From Terriglobia bacterium (lineage in GTDB: Bacteria; Acidobacteriota; Terriglobia; UBA7540): a stretch of DNA of 5,990 nucleotides. The stretch is taken from NCBI GenBank assembly GCA_022866195.1, contig JALHUF010000012.1, positions 1 to 5,990 of the forward strand, written 5' to 3'. Position numbers and translations under genes: made by a program. The notes below the pieces were generated by a model, which had not been told where the DNA came from, did not search any database, and saw only the letters and a program-made list of their open reading frames with translations. Positions 1 to 5,961 of this stretch are shown here, in pieces (the stretch's first letter is position 1; the number at the start of each line of letters is the position of its first letter).

Positions 1-39
1 AAACGGCCCATGGTCTTGCCGGTCATCCTGGAAGTCTGA
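1..39 (+). CDS. Possible C-terminal tail of an upstream gene (partial)
   Basis: Frame 1 reads KRPMVLPVILEV and then TGA at 37-39. The hydrophobic, valine-rich ending would suit the last beta strand of a protein whose body lies left of the window. Only 12 codons are visible, so no family can be named, and the frame could be open by chance. From 40 to 66 I see no further signal before the inverted repeat begins. Confidence 0.25.
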   Translation, partial: KRPMVLPVILEV

Positions 40-66
40 TTTGGGGTCTCGGATTCGGGACGGGTC

Positions 67-97
67 ATTTTGGATTTTAGATTTTGGATTTTGGATT
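67..97 (+). repeat. Left arm of 31-nt perfect inverted repeat
   Basis: The arm is low-complexity sequence built from ATTTTGG or ATTTTAG units, running from ATTTTGG at 67 to GGATT at 97. Its reverse complement is found without mismatch at 548-578; the match stops at both ends (base 66 and base 98 differ). It is very A/T-rich against GC-rich surroundings. Just downstream, 107-112 (CGACTC) can pair with 123-128 (GAGTCG), a weak extra hairpin. Confidence 0.85.
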
Positions 98-171
98 GGC
101 GACTCTCGACTCTGGACTTTTGGAGTCGTCACTCCGGCCAGGCACCTCCGTTCAAGGCATAGGGCCACAGC

Positions 172-549
172 ATGGATGAGCAGACGTTCAAGAACCGAAC
201 GAAGAAGTTCGCATTAGAAGTGTTGCGGCGCGTGGAGACGTTACCGCGCAATCGCAGTGCTAATGTGCTGGGGCGGCAATTCCTCAGGGCCGGGACGCCG
301 GTGGGCGCCAACTATCGGGCGGCGTGTCGTGGCAGATAAACTGTTGATGTTGCGGCAAAGTTGGGCGTCGTTGAGGAAGAAGCAGATGAATGCATCTATT
401 GGATGGAGTTGCTCAGTGACTCGGGCGTCGTCCCATCCGCTCAATTGGCGGCGCTCAAGAAGGAAGCGAACGAGATCGTGGCACTGACAGTTGCTTCTAT
501 CAAAACGCTCCGCTCCCGAGGGAGGCCTGCCGATCAGCCTCGGCGGTAA
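172..549 (+). pseudogene. Four-helix-bundle protein (S23 ribosomal / IVP family), interrupted by an in-frame stop
   Basis: One frame from ATG 172 to TAA 547-549 reads as a typical small four-helix-bundle protein of about 125 residues, the family's usual size. Its N-terminal part (MDEQTFKNRTKKFALEVLRR) leads to the conserved LGRQFLRAGTPVGANYRAACRGR region. The second half has KLGVVEEEADECIYWMELL and KEANEIVALTVASIKTLRSR, both characteristic of the family. Codon 56 (337-339) is TAA, where relatives usually have Ser in an R-S-K-A-D-F-I-A-K stretch; the number of codons across the gap is conserved, so the frame is unchanged. The break is a nonsense substitution (TCA to TAA would do) or a pair of small compensating indels. 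A TTG at 361 could restart translation of the second half. No good Shine-Dalgarno precedes 172. In this family the protein is thought to bind RNA or partner proteins; its cellular role is mostly unknown. Confidence 0.75.
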
Positions 550-578
550 TCCAAAATCCAAAATCTAAAATCCAAAAT
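548..578 (-). repeat. Right arm of 31-nt perfect inverted repeat
   Basis: This is the reverse complement of 67-97 with no mismatch. It starts on the second base of the four-helix-bundle stop codon (TAA 547-549) and ends 3 nt before the uppP start, so it fills the whole space between the two genes. It contains TAAAAT (566-571), a fair -10 match, but no -35 box at the right distance, so a promoter is not supported. Confidence 0.85.
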
Positions 579-581
579 CGT

Positions 582-1403
582 ATGCCTCTCTACCAAGCCA
601 TCGTTCTAGCTATAGTGCAAGGCCTCACCGAGGTCCTTCCCATCTCCAGCACCGCCCATTTGGCGCTTTTCCCCTGGCTGCTGGGGTGGAAGGATCCGGG
701 ACTGACGTATGACGTGGCCCTGCACGTCGGGACGCTGGTGGCCGTGCTGGCCTATTTCTGGCGCCCTTGGGTAGACATGCTTTCGGCCGCGTCAGGACTC
801 GGGCCGGCCGAGAACCCCCAAACTGCCGAAAATCGCCGGCTCTTCTGGTTCCTGGCAATCTCCACCGTTCCCGCGGGACTGGCTGGATGGTTCTTCGAAA
901 GCGCCGCCGAGAATCAGCTCCGTCGCCCGGAGCTGATTGCCACCGCTTTGATTGTGGTTGGGCTGCTCATGTGGGTGGGCGAACATGGGAAAACCCCGAA
1001 GACGACCCTTAGGCAGGTCAACCTGGTGGATTCGCTCCTGGTCGGCTTGGCTCAAGCGCTGGCAGTCATCCCCGGGGTATCGCGCTCCGGCGCGACGATG
1101 ACGGCTGCCCTTTTCCGGGGCGTGAACCGCGAAACCTCCGCCCGTTTTTCGTTCCTGCTGTCCACCCCCATCATTGGTGGGGCCGCGCTCAAGAAGGGCG
1201 TGGAACTTCTCCATCAGGGTATCCCGCCGGAGATGCGGCTGCCCTTTCTAGTCGGCATCCTGGTGGCGGGGATTTCGGGGTATCTGGTCATCGCCTGGTT
1301 GATCCGCTACCTGGAGCGGGGGACATTCAAGATTTTCGTTGTTTACCGCGTGGCACTGGGCGTGGTAGTATTGCTCCTCGGATGGGGAGTGCGTCACACC
1401 TAA
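582..1403 (+). CDS. uppP: Undecaprenyl-diphosphate phosphatase (BacA/UppP)
   Basis: This integral membrane enzyme dephosphorylates undecaprenyl pyrophosphate to undecaprenyl phosphate, regenerating the lipid carrier for peptidoglycan and other envelope polymers; extra copies confer bacitracin resistance. The 273-residue length is normal. The N-terminal signature QGLTEVLPISSTAHL shows the (E/Q)xxxE motif as Q13 and E17, with His26 behind it. The second signature PGVSRSGAT lies at 164-172, giving Ser167, Arg168 and Thr172, which match the catalytic residues known in E. coli UppP. Hydrophobic stretches cover most of the chain, for example 45-60, 86-104, 116-132, 221-240 and 251-268. The ATG at 582 gives the family's usual N-terminus, so the start is firm, yet no Shine-Dalgarno is visible because the inverted-repeat arm abuts the gene. 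Nothing catalytic is missing. Confidence 0.97.
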   Translation: MPLYQAIVLAIVQGLTEVLPISSTAHLALFPWLLGWKDPGLTYDVALHVGTLVAVLAYFWRPWVDMLSAASGLGPAENPQTAENRRLFWFLAISTVPAGLAGWFFESAAENQLRRPELIATALIVVGLLMWVGEHGKTPKTTLRQVNLVDSLLVGLAQALAVIPGVSRSGATMTAALFRGVNRETSARFSFLLSTPIIGGAALKKGVELLHQGIPPEMRLPFLVGILVAGISGYLVIAWLIRYLERGTFKIFVVYRVALGVVVLLLGWGVRHT

Positions 1404-1470
1404 GTGCCAGGTGCTGAGCTATGCGTGTCGGGCGAATCTTTCCCGACACCCGAAACCTGACACCTGGAAC
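1404..1470. repeat. Nested imperfect palindrome in the uppP-ftsK gap
   Basis: The inner stem is GTGTCGGG (1425-1432) paired with CCCGACAC (1442-1449) around a 9-nt loop. The outer stem is GTGCCAGGTG (1404-1413) against CACCTGGAAC (1461-1470), 9 of 10 pairs. The two stems are in register, separated by an 11-nt mostly unpaired interior on each side. The right half is made of short ACACC/AACCTG units. It starts directly after the uppP stop codon. There is no T-run, so it is not a standard intrinsic terminator; it could still stabilise the 3' end of the uppP transcript. Confidence 0.6.
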
Positions 1471-1497
1471 CTGTTCATGAGGGCGCCGGTTCATTTG

Positions 1498-1504
1498 AGA
1501 GAGG
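1498..1504 (+). promoter_or_regulatory. Shine-Dalgarno for ftsK
   Basis: AGAGAGG ends 7 nt before ATG 1512. It supports that start, since no other in-frame start codon with a ribosome site lies upstream. Confidence 0.6.
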
Positions 1505-1511
1505 CCCCAAG

Positions 1512-3917
1512 ATGCCTTCCCCACCCAGCCCGCCCCCGAAGCATCGAGACGGTACGTCGTCTGCTCCCGATTCCAAATCGTCGCTGCTCGGCCCGCGCCG
1601 GCTTTGCGAGCTCACGGGCTTCTTGCTGGGAGTAGCCGGGCTGCTGCTGCTGTTGAGCCTGGCGTCGTACCTCCCCGGCGACCCTTCCCTTCACACCTCC
1701 ACGGTGGAGGGCCCTACCGTCCATAACTGGATTGGGCTGGTGGGCGCCTACGCCGCCGACTTGCTCTACCAAGCACTCGGCTGGGTGGCATACCTTGTCC
1801 CCCTGACGCTCTTTGTGGTGGGAACACGACTGCTCCTAGGGCGTTCCTTTGAAGCGCCTTGGACCAAGGCGGTGGGCACGGTGCTGCTGGCTGGTTCACT
1901 GGCCTCCCTCCTGGACCTCTTTCCTTACACTCCGCCGGTCGGCGGGCTGGTGCGGGGCAGCGGGCTGGCCGGCTTCCTCCTAGCCGCCGGATTGGTGCAC
2001 ACCCTCAACCCGCTGGGAGCGGCAATCGTGGCAGGTGCGCTCTTCCTGACCTCGCTGTTCCTGGTCACCCGGTTTTCTTTCTCCGCCGCGGCGCAGTTCC
2101 TGGGGGCCCGACTCGCCTCTCTCAAGGCGCTGGGGGCGCGTTGGAGCGCCTGGCAGGAGGCAAGGCAACGCCAACGTATGCAGCGACAGGTAGAGCGGGC
2201 GCGGTTGCTCGGTAAGCAACCGGTGGTCATGCAGCGGGTGGGGACTAGGCCGGCAACAGTCGGGCCTGCCGTTGTGGCGGGCAGGCCCGCGGCCACTCAG
2301 ACCGTCACTCCCCCAACCGCGGCCACCGAGCTCGCGGAATCGTTCCGGGTGAAGCCTCTGGCCGATCCGGCGCTCCGCACGAGCGGGCTGGAAACGGAAC
2401 TCGCTCCTCCGCCGCCCAGAATCGTAGGGCGCGGCCCGCACGCCTACACGCTGCCCAGCGCCACGCTGTTGCGTCCTCCGGAAGGCGAGCAGGGCATCGA
2501 CGAGGAGGAACTCAAGGAGCGCGCCGCGCGCCTGACGGAGAAGTTCAGCGAGTTCGCCGTGACCGGCGCTGTGACGCAGATCCATCCCGGACCCGTCGTC
2601 ACCACCTACGAGTTCAAACCGGAAGCGGGGATCAAGTACAGCCGCATCACCAACCTGGTCGATGATCTGTGCCTGGCCATGAAGGCGGAATCGATCCTCA
2701 TCGAGCGCATTCCCGGCAAGTCCACCGTGGGCATCGAGGTGCCCAACTTCCACCGCGAAACTATTCATCTGCGGGAGCTGATCGAGTGCAGCGAGTTCGC
2801 CGCCTCGGCCTCCAAGCTGAGCCTTTGCCTGGGCAAAGACATCACGGGAAAAATGAAGATCGGCGACCTCACCCAGATGCCCCACTTGATGATTGCCGGC
2901 TCCACAGGCTCCGGCAAGAGCGTGGCCATCAATTCGATGATCATTTCCATGCTCTATAAGTCCACGCCGGAGGATGTGAAGTTCATCCTCATTGACCCGA
3001 AGCACCTGGAGTTGGGCCTCTACGAAGGTATTCCGCACCTGTACACGCCCATCGTCACCGAACCCAAACAGGCCGCCAACGTCCTGCGCCGGGCGACGAT
3101 CGAAATGGAAGAGCGGCTGAAGAAGCTGGCGGAACACGGGGTGCGCAACATCGAACAGTTCAACAAGATTTTTGAACCGGATTCGACTCTGAATCTTTTT
3201 GACACCAGCGGCGAGCGAGAACATCCCCTGCCCTACATCGTCATCGTCATCGACGAGTTGGCCGACCTGATGATGGTGGAGCCGCAGACAGTGGAGGAGT
3301 CGATCACGCGGCTGGCCCAGATGTCGCGGGCCGTCGGGATCCATCTCATCCTGGCCACCCAGCGCCCCTCGGTGGACGTCATCACCGGACTGATCAAGGC
3401 CAACATGTCCTCGCGTATTTCCTTCCGCGTCGCCTCCAAGGTGGACTCGCGCACCATCCTGGATTCCAATGGCGCTGAAGCCTTGCTGGGCCGCGGCGAC
3501 ATGCTCTTCATGCCCCCCGGCAGCGCCCGGTTGCTCCGCCTGCACGGCCCGCTGGTCACGGAAAGAGAAATCGGCAAGGTAGTGGACTGGTGGAAATCCC
3601 AGTCGCAGCCGCAATACAATGAAGAATTCCTGAAGTCGTTCCGGGAGAAAGACCGCAACGGCGAGACGCTGGAGGAAGAGGAAGATATCGAGGAGCTCGA
3701 CGAGGTCTACGACGAGGCGGTCCGGATCGTGGTCGAGTCCGGCAAGGCGTCCACCTCGCTGCTGCAGCGCCGCCTGCGGCTGGGCTATGGCCGCGCCGCG
3801 CGCCTGATCGACCTGATGGAGAAAGATGGCATTGTGAGCGCGCCGGACGGTTCCAGGCCGCGCGAAGTCCTGAGACGCCCCGACTGGCTCCACGAGGTCG
3901 ATACCTCGCTGCGCTAG
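1512..3917 (+). CDS. ftsK: DNA translocase FtsK
   Basis: FtsK is a septum-located, membrane-anchored ATPase that pumps chromosomal DNA and activates XerCD recombination at dif during division. The 801-residue protein is a complete, medium-length member. Residues 1-32 are a Pro/Ser-rich cytoplasmic tail. Hydrophobic segments at about 33-54, 77-108, 118-137 and 150-187 form the N-terminal four-helix membrane domain. A basic linker with Gln/Arg runs over 205-235 and a Pro/Ala-rich linker over 236-325. The alpha domain is around 330-430. The motor has Walker A GSTGSGKS at 463-470, Walker B YIVIVIDELADLMM at 575-588 (Asp581, Glu582) and ATQRPS at 615-620. After an acidic stretch (718-733), residues 734-788 form the winged-helix gamma domain that reads KOPS sites, with LLQRRLRLGYGRAARLIDLME visible in two parts at 750-760 and 761-770. 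Nothing is truncated. It follows uppP by 108 nt; co-transcription is possible but not shown. Confidence 0.97.
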   Translation: MPSPPSPPPKHRDGTSSAPDSKSSLLGPRRLCELTGFLLGVAGLLLLLSLASYLPGDPSLHTSTVEGPTVHNWIGLVGAYAADLLYQALGWVAYLVPLTLFVVGTRLLLGRSFEAPWTKAVGTVLLAGSLASLLDLFPYTPPVGGLVRGSGLAGFLLAAGLVHTLNPLGAAIVAGALFLTSLFLVTRFSFSAAAQFLGARLASLKALGARWSAWQEARQRQRMQRQVERARLLGKQPVVMQRVGTRPATVGPAVVAGRPAATQTVTPPTAATELAESFRVKPLADPALRTSGLETELAPPPPRIVGRGPHAYTLPSATLLRPPEGEQGIDEEELKERAARLTEKFSEFAVTGAVTQIHPGPVVTTYEFKPEAGIKYSRITNLVDDLCLAMKAESILIERIPGKSTVGIEVPNFHRETIHLRELIECSEFAASASKLSLCLGKDITGKMKIGDLTQMPHLMIAGSTGSGKSVAINSMIISMLYKSTPEDVKFILIDPKHLELGLYEGIPHLYTPIVTEPKQAANVLRRATIEMEERLKKLAEHGVRNIEQFNKIFEPDSTLNLFDTSGEREHPLPYIVIVIDELADLMMVEPQTVEESITRLAQMSRAVGIHLILATQRPSVDVITGLIKANMSSRISFRVASKVDSRTILDSNGAEALLGRGDMLFMPPGSARLLRLHGPLVTEREIGKVVDWWKSQSQPQYNEEFLKSFREKDRNGETLEEEEDIEELDEVYDEAVRIVVESGKASTSLLQRRLRLGYGRAARLIDLMEKDGIVSAPDGSRPREVLRRPDWLHEVDTSLR

Positions 3918-3965
3918 AGGGACTTGGTTGTCCTGCTATGCCTCATCAGCAGGCTGTCGTCTTCC

Positions 3966-3972
3966 GGGAGGA
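3966..3972 (+). promoter_or_regulatory. Shine-Dalgarno deciding the PilZ start
   Basis: GGGAGGA ends 9 nt before ATG 3982. This favours that ATG over the upstream in-frame TTG at 3928, whose extra 18 residues do not look like PilZ sequence. Confidence 0.6.
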
Positions 3973-3981
3973 TTGCACCCG

Positions 3982-4323
3982 ATGCCCACCAACGAAACAC
4001 CCAAGCGTCGCCGCACGGGCCGCGTCCCGCATCAGGCGCGCATTGTTCTGAGCGGCGCGGATGCGGACGCCTTCAACTTCGCCGAAGAGACCGAGACGGT
4101 CACGATCAGTAAACACGGATTGTCGGTCCGCACCTCCTATCACCTCAACCTCGGACAAGAGCTTTCCGTACGCACCAAGGACAAGAACCGTGTAGCGCAG
4201 TTCCAGGTCGTCTGGGTCGGCCAACCGAACACGCCGAACGAGGGCCGCGTCGGCCTGGAATGGGTGGAACCCCATCGCTTCTGGGGCATCGAGTTCCCGC
4301 CTGAAGATTGGGAAAGCGATTAA
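3982..4323 (+). CDS. PilZ-like domain protein, small single-domain
   Basis: This 113-residue protein resembles the single-domain PilZ proteins common in soil and environmental bacteria. PilZ domains bind cyclic di-GMP or, in degenerate forms, act as protein adaptors for motility, adhesion and exopolysaccharide control. The N-terminal basic cluster KRRRTGR (8-14) supplies the RxxxR motif (R10 and R14). The second motif, normally (D/N)xSxxG, is present as TISKHG at 41-46: Ser43 and Gly46 are kept but the acidic or Asn position is Thr41. Beta-strand-like segments follow (ELSVRT at 60-65, AQFQVVWVG at 72-80, GRVGLEWVEPHRFWGIEFP at 88-106); the VVWVG and GLEW elements are usual in this group. It lies 64 nt after ftsK and has its own ribosome site. 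Family call is fairly secure; the ligand state is uncertain. No transmembrane segment or signal is seen. Confidence 0.72.
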   Translation: MPTNETPKRRRTGRVPHQARIVLSGADADAFNFAEETETVTISKHGLSVRTSYHLNLGQELSVRTKDKNRVAQFQVVWVGQPNTPNEGRVGLEWVEPHRFWGIEFPPEDWESD

Positions 4324-4440
4324 CCATATCTGAGTCCTGCCGCGCCGCGGGCCGCGGATGGGCTTGGCGGCGAGCCGCAGATGGTGCGCGAAGAAGCCTG
4401 TTTGCAGAGACTGCTTTGACCGCCTCCAAGAGCCACTGAC
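4324..4440. other. Intergenic gap with GC palindromes
   Basis: This 117-nt spacer holds two adjacent CCGCGG palindromes (4345-4350, 4352-4357) and a possible short stem GGCT/AGCC (4361-4364 with 4373-4376). No convincing promoter, T-run terminator or ORF is visible. A weak AAGAG (4428-4432) is the only ribosome-site candidate for the next gene. Confidence 0.35.
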
Positions 4441-5799
4441 ATGATTTCCCGCCGCACGTTCCTGAGCTCAGTGTGCGCCGGCGCCGTGATGAGACCGGCC
4501 CTGGGGGCCTCCTCCCAGAACCTTAATCTGCGCACTCACGAATGGTTCGGCGACCAGCTAGAAAAGTTCGAATTCCCCGCGCACTGGCACATATCGGTTC
4601 AACATATGAAGGGGCATTTGGCGCCTGTTCTGACGGCGAATGAACTAGAACAGCGCGTTCGCAATCCTGTGGCCACGAAGCCCCTGCGGGAAATAGCCGC
4701 GGGCAAAAGCACGGTCACCATTGCCTTCGATGACTTGACCCGTCCCACGCCCACCTACGAGATTGTCCCACACGTCCTCGCCGAGCTGCGGCTGGCCGGA
4801 ATTCGCGATGAGAACATTCTGTTCGTCACCGCCTATGGCGCCCACTACCAGATGAATGGGATGGAAGTAGCCAAGAAGCTGGGCGAGGCGACGGTCCGCC
4901 GTCATCCTTGGATCAACCACAACATTTGGGAAAACCTGGTGGATCTAGGCCAGACGCGGGCAGGCAACACGCTGCTGGTTAACACCTACTATCACCAGGC
5001 GGATGTGAAGATCACGCTGAGCGGGCTCAAGGCGCACGGCACACCCGGCTACGGCGGCGGCCCCAAACTGATCCTGCCCGGGGTGGCCGGGATGAAAAGT
5101 ATCCGCTACATGCACGAGGAGATCCGGCGGGCGCCGCGCCCGCTGCGAGGGCCGGATGGTGTTCCGATCATCCGCATGTGGGAGAACGAGCAACGTCAGG
5201 ACATGATCGAGGCCGCGCGGCGCGTGGGCGTGGACTTCAGTGTTCAGATTGTCTACAACCAGGACCGGCGGCCCGTCCACGTGGTAGCGGGCGACATCGT
5301 CGAGGCGCACCATCGCGCGGCTCGCTACGCGGTAAATCATTTGGCTACCGAGTTCGCGCGCAACGCCGACATTGTAGTGGTCAACGCCTATCCGAAAGGG
5401 TCGCAATTGCACGAGCACTTCGGCTGGGGAATTCGCGGACTCAAGGATGGCGGCAGTATCGTCGTCATCAACCAGAATCCGATGGGCGAGTTCGCCTGGC
5501 ACTACCTGGATGAGGCGCGGTTCAACCAGGGCAAGTCGTACTTCGCCCAGCGCGCGTCCCGCAAGCGCAGATTCCCCCAGGCCCGCCAAGTGCTGCTTTA
5601 TTCGCAATATCTCCAGGCGAGAGAACTGGACAATCCCTATTTCCCCCCGGAGGCAGTGGGGCTCAGGTCCTGGGGCGAAGTCCTGGCGAGGCTGAAACGC
5701 GAACATCGCGGCGATGTTGAGGTGGCCGTTTACCCCTACGCAGGCATTCAACACGGCATCGCGCGGCTCGACCTGCCCGACGAGGAGCCGCGACCCTGA
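4441..5799 (+). CDS. LarA/DUF2088-family racemase-like protein with Tat signal
   Basis: The 452-residue protein belongs to the lactate racemase LarA family, whose studied members use a nickel-pincer nucleotide (NPN) cofactor tethered to a lysine and move a hydride at the alpha carbon of 2-hydroxy acids. The N-terminus SRRTFL (3-8), a hydrophobic stretch and ALGA before Ser24 form a twin-arginine signal with a plausible cleavage site after Ala23. The mature part, about 429 residues, equals the usual LarA length. Conserved points include DDLTRPTP (97-104, Arg101, like LarA Arg75), AYGAHYQM (131-138, His135, like His108) and KAHGTPGYGGGPKLILPGVAG (197-217 region), where His199 and Lys209 are spaced exactly like His174 and cofactor-linked Lys184. 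The C-terminal domain has NADIVVVNAYPKG (308-320), but the YP-L-D-Q-x-x-x-x-x-K substrate-side segment of LarA is replaced. Lactate is therefore doubtful as substrate. Cofactor genes larB, larC and larE are not in the window. Confidence 0.85.
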   Translation: MISRRTFLSSVCAGAVMRPALGASSQNLNLRTHEWFGDQLEKFEFPAHWHISVQHMKGHLAPVLTANELEQRVRNPVATKPLREIAAGKSTVTIAFDDLTRPTPTYEIVPHVLAELRLAGIRDENILFVTAYGAHYQMNGMEVAKKLGEATVRRHPWINHNIWENLVDLGQTRAGNTLLVNTYYHQADVKITLSGLKAHGTPGYGGGPKLILPGVAGMKSIRYMHEEIRRAPRPLRGPDGVPIIRMWENEQRQDMIEAARRVGVDFSVQIVYNQDRRPVHVVAGDIVEAHHRAARYAVNHLATEFARNADIVVVNAYPKGSQLHEHFGWGIRGLKDGGSIVVINQNPMGEFAWHYLDEARFNQGKSYFAQRASRKRRFPQARQVLLYSQYLQARELDNPYFPPEAVGLRSWGEVLARLKREHRGDVEVAVYPYAGIQHGIARLDLPDEEPRP

Positions 5800-5818
5800 G
5801 AATTGCCCTTTCGTGTTC

Positions 5819-5847
5819 TTGACAGGAGCGAGATTCCGGCCGAGAAT
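5819..5847 (+). promoter_or_regulatory. Sigma-70-type promoter for the tRNA-like locus
   Basis: A perfect -35 TTGACA (5819-5824) and a -10 GAGAAT (5842-5847, 4 of 6 consensus) are separated by 17 nt. Transcription would begin near 5854, a few bases before the tRNA-like 5' end at 5858, the normal arrangement for a bacterial tRNA gene. It starts 20 nt after the preceding stop codon. Confidence 0.55.
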
Positions 5848-5849
5848 GA

Positions 5850-5878
5850 AACTTCGTGCCGCGGTAGCTCAGGTGGTA
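5850..5878 (+). repeat. Direct repeat copy 1 (29 nt, includes tRNA 5' end)
   Basis: The 29 nt are identical to 5962-5990, at a period of 112 nt. The repeat comprises 8 nt of leader (AACTTCGT) plus the first 21 nt of a tRNA-like sequence. The second copy is cut by the window edge, so the true repeat may be longer. Confidence 0.85.
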
Positions 5879-5930
5879 GAGCGTCCCGATGAATCGGGAG
5901 CGTCGGCGGTTGCGCCTGGCAGGCGCCGCC
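5858..5930 (+). pseudogene. tRNA-like sequence with degenerate 3' part (Phe-like)
   Basis: The first 54 nt follow the tRNA plan: acceptor strand GCCGCGG (5858-5864), TA, D-stem GCTC, loop AGGTGGTA, GAGC, then anticodon stem TCCCG/CGGGA (5884-5888, 5895-5899). The loop ATGAAT is 6 nt instead of 7; with T33 at 5890 the anticodon would be GAA (Phe). Then come GCGTC and GGCGGTT (5905-5911), as in the variable loop and T-arm start of many tRNA-Phe genes. From 5912 the T-loop is replaced by a small hairpin (GCGCCT/AGGCGC), and no CCGCGGC acceptor strand follows. A working tRNA is unlikely. The 5' half also resembles other GCC-starting tRNAs such as Thr, so the isotype is tentative. Confidence 0.5.
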
Positions 5931-5936
5931 TGACGC
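5900..5936 (+). other. Strong GC hairpin inside the tRNA-like region
   Basis: GCGTC (5900-5904) pairs with GACGC (5932-5936), GGCG (5905-5908) with CGCC (5927-5930), and GCGCCT (5912-5917) with AGGCGC (5921-5926) around a GGC loop, leaving GTT unpaired on one side and one bulged T at 5931. That gives about 15 base pairs, nearly all G-C. No T-run follows, so it is not a standard terminator; it may be a structured RNA element or a REP-like palindrome. Confidence 0.55.
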
Positions 5937-5961
5937 CAGCTCCTCCCCGCTATCGCCATAC

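Larger units (their letters stand above)
67..578. mobile_element. Inverted-repeat-bounded unit carrying a four-helix-bundle (S23/IVP-type) gene
   Basis: Two perfect 31-nt inverted arms (67-97 and 548-578) bound about 450 nt that contain one recognisable gene, a broken four-helix-bundle gene. Known context: proteins of this family are encoded inside 23S rRNA intervening sequences, whose ends pair into a stem, and a relative (Avd) works in diversity-generating retroelements. Here the same gene-inside-a-stem layout sits between protein genes rather than in rRNA. I see no transposase, no reverse transcriptase and no target-site duplication outside the arms (the left flank ends gggtc, the right flank starts cgtat). 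Mobility is therefore inference from architecture only. Confidence 0.35.

Noticed and set aside
67..97. CRISPR or tandem-repeat array
   Set aside because: The units are 7-8 nt, contiguous and lack spacers; the pair is inverted and not arrayed.
172..549. Diversity-generating retroelement, because Avd belongs to the same four-helix-bundle superfamily
   Set aside because: There is no reverse transcriptase, and no template/variable repeat pair is visible in the window.
172..549. Frameshift as cause of the broken four-helix-bundle gene
   Set aside because: Both halves are in the same frame and the codon count across the break matches the family; only a stop codon interrupts it, although paired compensating indels cannot be excluded.
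1425..1449. Rho-independent terminator after uppP
   Set aside because: The 8-bp stem is good but no T-run follows (next bases are CCGAAACC).
1980..3893. 637-residue open frame on the minus strand
   Set aside because: It is a GC-driven antisense shadow of ftsK: its sequence is His/Gln/Gly-rich with no recognisable domain, whereas the plus strand encodes a complete FtsK.
3928..3981. TTG start 18 codons upstream for the PilZ protein
   Set aside because: ATG 3982 has a proper GGGAGGA site, and the extra residues (Cys/Gly/Leu mix) do not fit the PilZ N-terminus.
5858..5936. Functional tRNA gene in copy 1
   Set aside because: The anticodon loop has 6 nt, the T-loop consensus is absent, and only 4 of 7 acceptor pairs form with the bases after the T-stem-like strand.
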